This document shows, piece by piece, positions 1-5,478 of a stretch of 5,888 nt of DNA. The stretch covers positions 31,984 through 37,871 of the forward strand of contig PKZC01000213.1 in NCBI GenBank assembly GCA_003132905.1, given 5' to 3'. The notes beneath the pieces were generated by a model. The model did no database searches, was not told where the DNA came from, and saw only the letters and a program-made list of their open reading frames with translations. How positions within the stretch are numbered: position 1 is the stretch's first letter; every line of letters starts with the position of its first letter. The position numbers and the translations under genes were made by a program. Source of the DNA: Bryobacterales bacterium. GTDB taxonomy: Bacteria > Acidobacteriota > Terriglobia > Bryobacterales > Bryobacteraceae.

Positions 1-650
1 AGGGCCTAAGCAACATTTCTCAGATGCTCGACCGGCTGCAAACCCTGGCCACCGAGTCGGCCAGCGGAACCTTTGAAGGCAGCCGCACCACGCTGAACAA
101 CGAGTTCCAGTCGGTGTTAGGTGAAATTACGCGCCAGTCTGGCAACATCGGTCTGGCTTCGGGCGGAACAACGTCGAACACCGGCACCATCGGTTCGTCA
201 CAGTACAATACCACTGCTCTCAACATCTTCATCGGCGGCGGCGACACCGGCAACGCGAACGATGCCCAGGTGACCGTCGACTTAACCAACGGCGGCGCCG
301 GCGGTGTCACCGTCACGGGCGTCGACTCAACCGGCCTCGGCCTGTCTTCTTCCGACGTAACCACGGCTCCCGATGCCACCGCGGCATTGGCGGCTGTCCA
401 AACCGCAATCGGCGATCTTGGTTCGGTTCAGGGCGCGGTTGGCGCCGGCGAAAACCTGCTCAACTACGCCACCTCGCTCGCCAATTCCCAAATCACGAAC
501 TTGACGGCTTCCGAATCGTCCATTAAGGACGCCAACATCGCGGCCGAGGCATCTAACCTGGCAAAGGCGCAGACCCTGCAGCAATCTTCCATCGCTGCTC
601 TGGCGCAAGCCAACTCCATGCCGCAAGCGATCCTGAAACTCCTGCAGTAG
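1..650 (+). CDS. fliC: Flagellin, filament subunit (5' end missing)
   Basis: This is the structural subunit of the flagellar filament, exported through the flagellar type III apparatus. The frame is open from the window edge (first full codon at base 3) to TAG at 648-650, so 216 codons including the stop are visible and roughly the first 80-90 residues are missing. The visible part starts in the N-terminal D1 helix (GLSNISQMLDRLQTLATESA), followed by LNNEFQSVLGEITRQSG, the usual flagellin 'EI.R' helix. A short Gly/Ser/Thr-rich centre with LNIFIGGG replaces large D2/D3 domains. The C-terminal D1/D0 helices are canonical: SQITNLTASESSIKDANIAAE, then NLAKAQTLQQSSIAALAQAN and the terminal PQAILKLLQ. 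Allowing for the missing part, the full protein should be about 300 residues, a short flagellin. Aligned by eye with Salmonella FliC, the TLR5-contact Arg and Leu of the D1 helix and a downstream Glu are retained, but neighbouring positions differ. A stem-loop follows the stop. Confidence 0.95.
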   Translation, partial: GLSNISQMLDRLQTLATESASGTFEGSRTTLNNEFQSVLGEITRQSGNIGLASGGTTSNTGTIGSSQYNTTALNIFIGGGDTGNANDAQVTVDLTNGGAGGVTVTGVDSTGLGLSSSDVTTAPDATAALAAVQTAIGDLGSVQGAVGAGENLLNYATSLANSQITNLTASESSIKDANIAAEASNLAKAQTLQQSSIAALAQANSMPQAILKLLQ

Positions 651-670
651 GAGTACGTTAATGTTCTGGC

Positions 671-697
671 CAAACTGGGCCGATGGTAAAGCGATAA
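671..697 (+). promoter_or_regulatory. Candidate sigma-28 (FliA-type) promoter for fliD
   Basis: CAAA at 671-674 and AGCGATAA at 690-697 are separated by exactly 15 bases, the spacing of the FliA consensus TAAA-N15-GCCGATAA. Three of four -35 bases and six of eight -10 bases match, including the CGAT core. Transcription would begin near base 704, giving a leader of about 29 bases that contains the strong fliD ribosome binding site. fliD belongs to the late FliA class in many bacteria, which fits. The match is imperfect and lies inside the terminator stem-loop, so this is a candidate only. Confidence 0.4.
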
Positions 698-708
698 CGG
701 CCCAGTTT
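672..708 (+). terminator. Stem-loop terminator after flagellin
   Basis: AAACTGGGCCG (672-682) pairs perfectly with CGGCCCAGTTT (698-708), an 11-bp stem with a 15-base loop. It is followed by only one more T before A (TTTTA in all), so the U-tract is short. It starts 21 bases after the flagellin stop and ends 24 bases before the fliD start, where an intrinsic terminator or a 3' mRNA-stabilising structure would be expected. An outer AGTAC (652-656) / GTACT (711-715) pair could extend the structure. The stem is seen directly; termination is inferred. Confidence 0.65.
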
Positions 709-720
709 TAGTACTTGGCT

Positions 721-727
721 AGAGGAG
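721..727 (+). promoter_or_regulatory. Ribosome binding site of fliD
   Basis: AGAGGAG lies 5 bases before ATG 733. It decides the fliD start: the in-frame TTG at 715 lies upstream of this site and has no comparable Shine-Dalgarno sequence. Confidence 0.8.
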
Positions 728-732
728 TGTCC

Positions 733-2124
733 ATGAGCACCAGTCCGAGTTCGATCAGTTCGCTGGTTGCAAGCCTGGCTGCCCCGCAGACCAGCACCAC
801 AGGATCGAGCACCTTCGCATCGGACCTGCAAGCATCCGTAACCAGGGCGCTGTCGATTGCCTCGCTTCCCATGCAGGCTCTTCAGGCCGATCAGTCCACC
901 ATCAGCGGAGAAACCAGCGAACTCAGCACGCTGGGCGGTCTTTTTAATAGCCTTCAAACCTCGCTCCAATCGATATCATCGGCCACCGGCACCAGTGCAT
1001 TGCAAGCCGCGGTGGGCGATCAGACTATCGTTTCCGCCAATGTCACCGGGAGCGCACTTCCGGGCACTTACACCATCGACGTTCTCAATGCCGGCTCGGC
1101 TTCGAGCGCGATGAGCAACTCCGCTACCGCAGTGACGGATCCCACCAGCCAGAACATCAGTACCAGCACTTCGTTCACGCTCACCGTCGGCACTTCCACC
1201 TACACCATTTCGGCGTCAAACCTCAACGCTTTGGCCACAGCTATCAACTCGAGCGGCGCACCGGTGCAGGCCGTGGTTATTAATGTGGGCAGTCCAACGG
1301 CGCCTAATTACCAACTCAGCCTCCAAAGCACGGCGTTGGGAAATGTCGCGCTGCAGCTCAACGATGGCACGACTAATCTGCTTAGCCCTCTGAACACGGG
1401 GACCAGCGCTTCTTACAACGTGGATGGCCAACCTCCGTCAGGCATCACCACCAACTCGTCGACGGTTACGGTAGCGCCCGGCCTCAATGTTACTTTGGAA
1501 AAACAGGGCACCACTACCGTCAGCGTTTCCTCCAGCCTGGGCTCTGTATCGAGCGAGCTTTCTTCCTTCGTGACCGCCTATAACGCCACCGTTGCCGAAG
1601 TGCAGAAGAATGTCGGCCAGAACGGCGGCGCTCTGGTTGGCGATAGTACGGTGCTCGACATGGAACAGGCGCTGAGGCAAATGATCACCTACTCGGGATC
1701 GGGCGGCTCCATCACATCCCTGGCGCAATTAGGAGTGGAATTTACCCAGCAAGGCACGCTGACATTCGACTCGTCTACGCTGGCCGGCTTGAGCCAATCC
1801 CAAATCAACGACGCTCTCACTTTCCTGGGCGATCCCAACACCGGCGGCTTCCTGCAATACGCCAACAATACGCTCAACAGCATCACAGATCCAGTGAGCG
1901 GCGCAGTGGTCACCGAAACCCAGTCGCTACAGAACCAAAACACGCAGGATCAGACCGAGATCACGAACGATCAGCAGCAACTCACTTTGATGCAGACCAA
2001 CTTGCAGGCCCAGATGGCGCAGGCCAACGCGCTCATCGCTACGCTGCAAAACCAAACCACCTTCTTGCAAGGTCTCTTCCAGGCCGATACGAGCACCAAC
2101 CCGAATGCCGGAACCGTCGGATAA
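733..2124 (+). CDS. fliD: Flagellar filament cap / hook-associated protein 2
   Basis: FliD forms the cap at the tip of the filament and guides folding of exported flagellin. The product is 463 residues with the family's two-domain layout. The N-terminal FliD helix lies near residues 40-82 (LSIASLPMQALQADQ onward). A Ser/Thr-rich beta middle follows, with PGTYTIDVLNAGSASSA as the typical D2/D3 strand segment. FliD_C begins near residue 275 (ELSSFVTAYNATVAEVQKN), followed by LAQLGVEFTQQGTLTFDSSTL. A Gln-rich coiled coil at about 395-446 leads into TTFLQGLF at the C-terminus. The product is rich in Ser, Thr, Ala and Gln and poor in charged residues, as exported axial proteins often are. The N-terminus lacks the familiar GL.SGLD motif and instead reads SSISSLVASLAAP. 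It starts after the flagellin stem-loop and its 3' end overlaps the next gene by 20 bases, suggesting coupled translation. Confidence 0.92.
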   Translation: MSTSPSSISSLVASLAAPQTSTTGSSTFASDLQASVTRALSIASLPMQALQADQSTISGETSELSTLGGLFNSLQTSLQSISSATGTSALQAAVGDQTIVSANVTGSALPGTYTIDVLNAGSASSAMSNSATAVTDPTSQNISTSTSFTLTVGTSTYTISASNLNALATAINSSGAPVQAVVINVGSPTAPNYQLSLQSTALGNVALQLNDGTTNLLSPLNTGTSASYNVDGQPPSGITTNSSTVTVAPGLNVTLEKQGTTTVSVSSSLGSVSSELSSFVTAYNATVAEVQKNVGQNGGALVGDSTVLDMEQALRQMITYSGSGGSITSLAQLGVEFTQQGTLTFDSSTLAGLSQSQINDALTFLGDPNTGGFLQYANNTLNSITDPVSGAVVTETQSLQNQNTQDQTEITNDQQQLTLMQTNLQAQMAQANALIATLQNQTTFLQGLFQADTSTNPNAGTVG

Positions 2125-2419
2125 TCTCGCGCGCGAGTTGCGCTCTGCCGTGCTCGCGGCGGATCACGAAAAGGCGTCCCGCCTGACCGTGGAGTACACC
2201 GAGGCATTAGGCAAACACTGGACCTCCTTATCTGCCCAGGAACGCGCCTCCTCGTCCCTTCCCCAGCAGTCGCGCGAACTCCTCACATGGGTCCGCGATA
2301 TGACGCTCATGCAGCAGGCCATGGCAGCCCAACATCTGGCATTGGCCCAGAACGCCAACCGTCGCCTGACGGCCCGGGCGCTCTACCTCGAAACCTCCGC
2401 GCTCGGCGCGCAGCGCTGA
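2105..2419 (+). CDS. Small helical protein in the fliS/fliT position, possible flagellar export chaperone
   Basis: This is a 104-residue soluble protein with no signal peptide or membrane segment. It looks all-helical: about residues 5-45 (rich in Ala, Leu, Glu), then about 54-100, including LLTWVRDMTLMQQAMAAQ, a Met/Gln/Ala-rich amphipathic helix like those in FliT and FlgN chaperones. I do not recognise it from conserved motifs; it does not resemble FliS. The inferred role rests on position, size and helical character: directly after fliD, where fliS and fliT usually lie, with FliT being the FliD chaperone. The start codon overlaps fliD by 20 bases and has no clear Shine-Dalgarno sequence, so translation is probably coupled to fliD. 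Codon use and GC content look like those of its neighbours, supporting a real gene. The chaperone function is a guess; the gene itself is fairly secure. Confidence 0.6.
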   Translation: MPEPSDNLARELRSAVLAADHEKASRLTVEYTEALGKHWTSLSAQERASSSLPQQSRELLTWVRDMTLMQQAMAAQHLALAQNANRRLTARALYLETSALGAQR

Positions 2420-2445
2420 TCTAAAAGCGTCGAAATCTCAACGCT

Positions 2446-2481
2446 CCAGCGTCGGGATTGAAACGCCCGTTAAAGCGCTGG
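2446..2481 (+). repeat. Imperfect hairpin between the filament-cap and basal-body units
   Basis: CCAGCG (2446-2451) pairs with CGCTGG (2476-2481). Inside this, CGGG (2453-2456) pairs with CCCG (2466-2469) around a 9-base loop. The two stems are separated by one base on the left and six on the right. No T-run follows, so it is not a classical intrinsic terminator. It lies 27 bases after the stop of the small gene and could end the upstream transcript in another way or be part of a regulatory site. Confidence 0.4.
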
Positions 2482-2483
2482 CC

Positions 2484-2503
2484 CGATAAGTCCCTGATTA
2501 TCG
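2484..2503 (+). promoter_or_regulatory. Dyad upstream of the sigma-54 promoter, possible activator site
   Basis: CGATAA (2484-2489) and TTATCG (2498-2503) form an inverted repeat with an 8-base spacer. Its centre is about 60 bases before the start site predicted from the downstream RpoN promoter. Sigma-54 promoters need an enhancer-binding activator (for example FleQ, FlgR or FlrC types) that binds upstream, so this dyad is a reasonable candidate. It could equally be a small RNA hairpin. The repeat is seen; the role is inferred. Confidence 0.3.
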
Positions 2504-2526
2504 CCGCTGCCCTGCTCGCACCCTGG

Positions 2527-2542
2527 TGGCACCCCGATTGCT
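2527..2542 (+). promoter_or_regulatory. Sigma-54 (RpoN) -24/-12 promoter of the flgB operon
   Basis: The sequence reads TGGCAC-CCCGA-TTGCT, matching the RpoN consensus TGGCAC-N5-TTGCW at every conserved position. The invariant GG (2528-2529) and GC (2540-2541) are exactly 10 bases apart. With the GC at -13/-12, transcription should begin near 2553, only about 5 bases before the flgB ATG. It is on the coding strand and correctly placed for the basal-body operon, and rod/MS-ring genes are RpoN-dependent in several phyla. An enhancer-binding activator is expected but not encoded in this window. Confidence 0.75.
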
Positions 2543-2557
2543 TCCCAAAGTTCCTTC

Positions 2558-2899
2558 ATGCTGGACAATGTCGGTGCGGGCATCGAGCAATTCATGAATC
2601 TGGTGAGCGCTCGCCAGAAGTTGGTTGCCTCAAATATCGCCAACGCCGATACGCCCGGCTACCAAACCAAAGACATCGATTTCGAAAGCGAGTTGCAAAG
2701 CCAGCTCACCGGTTCCAAGCCCAACGTGATCGAAGTTTCGGGCCTCAAGAACAAAAACGACGGCAACAACGTGGATATGGACCGGGAAGCGCGTCTGCTG
2801 GCCGAGAATGCCCTGCGCTTCAGCGTCGCCTCCCAACTGGCCCATTCTGAAATCAGTACCATCCGCACCGCGATCCAAGAAGGAGGCAAAACCTCGTGA
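2558..2899 (+). CDS. flgB: Flagellar proximal rod protein FlgB
   Basis: FlgB is a structural subunit of the proximal rod that crosses the periplasm, attached through FliE to the MS-ring. The product is 113 residues, somewhat shorter than the usual 130 or so. The rod-family N-terminal motif is clear at residues 18-35 (ARQKLVASNIANADTPGY), followed by TKDIDFESEL, and the C-terminal helix at about 80-106 (LLAENALRFSVASQLAHSEI) is typical. A Lys/Asn-rich link (GLKNKNDGNNVDMDRE) joins them. The ATG at 2558 is chosen because the protein needs its first helix and no better upstream start exists. No Shine-Dalgarno sequence precedes it (CCCAAAGTTCCTTC), which agrees with the very short leader predicted from the RpoN promoter just upstream. 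Its TGA overlaps the GTG start of flgC by 4 bases. It is the first gene of the basal-body operon. Confidence 0.95.
   Translation: MLDNVGAGIEQFMNLVSARQKLVASNIANADTPGYQTKDIDFESELQSQLTGSKPNVIEVSGLKNKNDGNNVDMDREARLLAENALRFSVASQLAHSEISTIRTAIQEGGKTS
2881..2886 (+). promoter_or_regulatory. Strong ribosome binding site of flgC inside flgB
   Basis: A full AGGAGG lies 9 bases before the GTG at 2896. It fixes the flgC start and makes up for the non-ATG start codon. It is the strongest Shine-Dalgarno sequence in the basal-body operon. Confidence 0.8.
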
Positions 2900-3333
2900 G
2901 CCTCTTTTCCAGCTTGTCGGTGAGTGCGTCGGGAATGTCGGCGCAGCGCGCGCGAACCGAAGTGCTGGTGGAAAACCTGGCCAACTCGGAAACCACGCGC
3001 ACGCCGGAAGGCGGCCCGTATCGCAGAAAAGACGTGGTGTTCACCGAAGACAGTTCCGCGGGGTCGTTCTCTTCCCAACTCGATTCGGCTTTGGGGCCGG
3101 CTCTTTCCGGTGTGGTGGTGAGTGAGATTGCCGTCGACGACAGCGCGCCCGAAATGCGTTACCAGCCGGGGCATCCGGATGCCGACAAAGACGGCTACGT
3201 GGCTTACCCGAAAATTAATCCGGCCGAAGACATGGTGGATCTGATGGGCGCCTCGCGCGGCTATGAAGCGAATGTGGCGGCCATCTCGGCGGTGAAAGAC
3301 ATGATTAACAAATCTCTGGATCTCTTCCGTTAA
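2896..3333 (+). CDS. flgC: Flagellar proximal rod protein FlgC
   Basis: FlgC is a proximal rod subunit that assembles with FlgB, FlgF and FliE. The 145-residue product is of normal family length. It carries the N-terminal rod signature (SVSASGMSAQRARTEVLVEN, then LANSETTRTPEGGPYRRK, residues 8-45). The conserved centre around residues 88-105 (RYQPGHPDADKDGYVAYP) is followed by the diagnostic C-terminal block DMVDLMGASRGYEANVAAI (about 112-130). The start is GTG 2896, within the GTGA overlap with the flgB stop; AGGAGG at 2881-2886, 9 bases upstream, supports it. FlgB and FlgC are therefore translationally coupled, as expected for two rod subunits needed together. Confidence 0.97.
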   Translation: MSLFSSLSVSASGMSAQRARTEVLVENLANSETTRTPEGGPYRRKDVVFTEDSSAGSFSSQLDSALGPALSGVVVSEIAVDDSAPEMRYQPGHPDADKDGYVAYPKINPAEDMVDLMGASRGYEANVAAISAVKDMINKSLDLFR

Positions 3334-3351
3334 CTTCAGGCCCGATAAAAC

Positions 3352-3666
3352 ATGTCTCCTATTACTCCAGTTTCGATGATCGCGGTGCCTCAAGTGGCGC
3401 CGGTGGACGCGGCAAATTTGGGTACAACCAGCGCGGCCGGCGGCCCGGGCGCGTTTCAATCCATGCTCGAAGGGATGATCGGCAACGTCGAGCAGTCGCA
3501 GACGCAAGCCCAGCAGGCCGCCCAGAATTTCTTGAGCGGAGGCGACGAAGAGCTGCATTCGGTTGCGCTGGCGGCGCAACGCGCGGATCTGCAGTTCAAT
3601 CTGTTCCTGCAAGTGAGGAACAAGGCCGTCTCGGCCTACCAGGAAATCATGCGGATGCAGGTCTGA
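3352..3666 (+). CDS. fliE: Flagellar hook-basal body protein FliE
   Basis: FliE is the small adaptor between the MS-ring (FliF) and the proximal rod (FlgB), and an early substrate of the flagellar export gate. The product is 104 residues, the usual size. The N-terminal 35 or so residues are a variable, flexible Ala/Pro/Gly-rich stretch. The conserved part runs from FQSMLEGMIGNVEQSQTQAQ through ALAAQRADLQFNLFLQVRNK to the terminal AVSAYQEIMRMQV, which is the FliE family hallmark. The gene lies 18 bases after flgC and 42 before fliF, in the same frame as both. There is only a weak possible ribosome binding site (CAGG, 11 bases upstream), so expression may depend on coupling to flgC. A second ATG at residue 9 is an alternative start. 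Confidence 0.95.
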   Translation: MSPITPVSMIAVPQVAPVDAANLGTTSAAGGPGAFQSMLEGMIGNVEQSQTQAQQAAQNFLSGGDEELHSVALAAQRADLQFNLFLQVRNKAVSAYQEIMRMQV

Positions 3667-3708
3667 CGCGTGGATTCCTGGAAGCTCGTTGCCCTCTAGC
3701 CAAAGAAA

Positions 3709-5475
3709 ATGGATCAAGTCAAGAAACTCCTCGGAGCTCTCACCCCTCGCCAGCTTGCGACCATCGTCATCGTTGCGATCGCGGTAGTAGCGGGCGTAAT
3801 GGGATTCTCGCATTGGGAACGCGAAAGCGGAATGAGGCCGCTCTATACCGGATTGGCGCCCGAAGACGCCAGCGCCATCGTCCAAAAGATGCATGAAGGC
3901 GGAGTGGACTACAGAATCACGAACAATGGAACCGAGCTGCTGGCGCCCGAGGACAAAGTCCCGGAACTGCGCCTCGAAATGGCCGGATTGGGGCTGCCCA
4001 AAACCGGACGCATCGGATTCGAGATCTTCGACAAAACGAATTTCGGAATTACCGATTTCGCCGAGCATGTGAACTATCGGCGAGCGCTGGAAGGCGAGTT
4101 GGAACGATCGATCATGGCGATCTCCGACGTCCAGCAGGCACGCGTTCACGTGACACTGCCCAAGGATTCCGTATTCACCGACGCGCGCGAACCCGCCAAG
4201 GCCAGCGTGCTGGTGGGCCTGCGGCCTGGAACGCGGTTGTCCGCGCCCAATGTAGTCGCAATCACGAACCTGGTATCGAGCGCGGTGGAGGGCCTTACGC
4301 CCGAAGCCGTTTCCGTGGTCGACATGAGCGGCAATCTGTTGAGCCGCCCGCGGCGCGAAGGCCAGACAGATGGCACTCAGACCACCGAAGCGGGTCTCGA
4401 ATACCGGCAGGCCATCGAACACGATGTAGCCGCAAAGATCAACAGCACGCTCGAACCGCTGCTGGGCCCCGATAAATTCCGGACCGGAGTATCGGCCGAT
4501 ATCGACATGACCAGCGGCGAGCAAAGCGAAGAAACGTTCGACCCCGCTAAATCCGTGATGCTGAGTTCGCAGAAGACGGAAGATTCGAGCGGAACCTCGC
4601 GCGTCAGCTCGGCCGCTCCCGGAACGGCCGCGAATCTGCCGCCGCAACAAACCGTGGCATCCAATGCGCAGCAACAGCCGCCGGCTCCCACGCCACCGGG
4701 AGGAACGCCGCCGGCGCAAGCGGGACAAGCGGGACAAGCCGCAGGCGCGCCGGGGGCGGCACAGACTGCTGCGAAGCCAGGGGGCAGCACTACCACTACC
4801 AACCGGAGATCTGAGACCGTCACGTACCAATCCAGCCGCATCACTAAACATCTGAAGCTTCCCCAAGGCACCATTAAGCGGTTGTCGATCGCGGTACTGG
4901 TGGATCAGGGATCCAAGATGGAAGGGCAAGGGGCGCAAGCCCATCGCGTAGTAATTCCCCCCGACCCCGAAAAGTTGAAAGCCATCCAGACGTTGGTGGG
5001 AACGCTGGTTGGCTTGGACACGACACGGGGCGACCAACTGACCGTGGAAGCGCTTCCGTTTGACAACAGCATGAATTTCGAGCCGGGATCTTTGGGAGCG
5101 CCGGGCGCTCAGAAAAAGACCGACGAAGTTTTCTCCATCGAAACGCTGAAGAAGAAGCCGGCCGTACTGTGGGGATCGGTAGGCGGCGGCGTCCTGGTGA
5201 TTGGCTTGGTGGTTTTCGCCGTAACGCGAGGACGTAAAGCAGGCGCGAGCGTGGAAACCCGCGAGGCTTTGCCGGTGGTAGACACCTACGCCGGCTTGCC
5301 GCCCGGAGGACCCATGGGCGCCACCGCCGCGCTGGCCGAACCGTCGCGCTTGCCCGCGCTGATGCCCTCCCGAACCGAGGTGCTGCTCACACAGTTGCAA
5401 GACAACAGCCGCAATAATCCAGAAGCCTGGGCCAACATTCTGCGAGGTTGGCTGTCCGAAGAGGAAGCGAACTAA
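3709..5475 (+). CDS. fliF: Flagellar MS-ring protein FliF
   Basis: FliF builds the inner-membrane MS-ring, the base on which export gate, rod and rotor assemble. The 588-residue product is of normal to slightly long size. A first membrane helix lies at about 16-34 (LATIVIVAIAVVAGVMGF). The YscJ/FliF ring-building region follows, with MRPLYTGLAPEDA (42-54), GRIGFEIFDKTNFGITDFAE (100-119), NYRRALEGELERSI (122-135) and ARVHVTLPKDSVF (144-156). The FliF C-terminal periplasmic domain follows, interrupted at about 300-365 by a Pro/Gly/Ala/Gln-rich linker, and resumes at TVTYQSSRITKHLKLPQGTI (370-389). The second membrane helix is at about 485-505. The cytoplasmic tail ends in NPEAWANILRGWL (570-582), the FliG-binding helix. 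ATG 3709 has only a purine-rich AAAGAAA before it. fliG starts 3 bases after the stop, consistent with their direct complex. Confidence 0.97.
   Translation: MDQVKKLLGALTPRQLATIVIVAIAVVAGVMGFSHWERESGMRPLYTGLAPEDASAIVQKMHEGGVDYRITNNGTELLAPEDKVPELRLEMAGLGLPKTGRIGFEIFDKTNFGITDFAEHVNYRRALEGELERSIMAISDVQQARVHVTLPKDSVFTDAREPAKASVLVGLRPGTRLSAPNVVAITNLVSSAVEGLTPEAVSVVDMSGNLLSRPRREGQTDGTQTTEAGLEYRQAIEHDVAAKINSTLEPLLGPDKFRTGVSADIDMTSGEQSEETFDPAKSVMLSSQKTEDSSGTSRVSSAAPGTAANLPPQQTVASNAQQQPPAPTPPGGTPPAQAGQAGQAAGAPGAAQTAAKPGGSTTTTNRRSETVTYQSSRITKHLKLPQGTIKRLSIAVLVDQGSKMEGQGAQAHRVVIPPDPEKLKAIQTLVGTLVGLDTTRGDQLTVEALPFDNSMNFEPGSLGAPGAQKKTDEVFSIETLKKKPAVLWGSVGGGVLVIGLVVFAVTRGRKAGASVETREALPVVDTYAGLPPGGPMGATAALAEPSRLPALMPSRTEVLLTQLQDNSRNNPEAWANILRGWLSEEEAN
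4712..4738 (+). repeat. Three 9-base tandem units in the FliF linker
   Basis: Two exact copies of CGGGACAAG (4721-4729 and 4730-4738) follow a diverged copy, CGGCGCAAG (4712-4720, two mismatches). They are in frame and encode the Gln-Ala-Gly pattern AQAGQAGQA around residues 336-344. They lie in the flexible periplasmic linker of FliF, where in-frame gain or loss of units should be tolerated. Confidence 0.75.
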
Positions 5476-5478
5476 ACC

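Noticed and set aside
715..732. TTG at 715 as an upstream start for fliD
   Set aside because: It lies before the AGAGGAG ribosome binding site, which is correctly placed for ATG 733. The extra six residues add nothing conserved.
2471..2489. TAAA followed by CCCGATAA as a sigma-28 promoter for flgB
   Set aside because: The spacing is 7 bases instead of 15, and the nearest alternative -35 (GAAA at 2460-2463) has 18. A much better RpoN element lies between it and flgB.
2458..2850. Plus-strand open frame of 130 codons overlapping flgB
   Set aside because: It overlaps nearly all of flgB in another frame and the product is Arg/Pro/Gln-rich without motifs. It is a frame shadow.
3671..3692. Sigma-54-like sequences before fliF (TGGATTCCTGGAAGC and TGGAAGCTCGTTGCC)
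   Set aside because: The first keeps only the GG and GC with no other consensus bases. The second resembles the consensus better but has 9 instead of 10 bases between GG and GC, which normally abolishes RpoN recognition.
4377..4874. Minus-strand open frame opposite the FliF linker
   Set aside because: The Cys/Ala/Pro/Gly-rich product mirrors the GC-rich low-complexity linker on the sense strand, with no ribosome binding site or recognisable domain.
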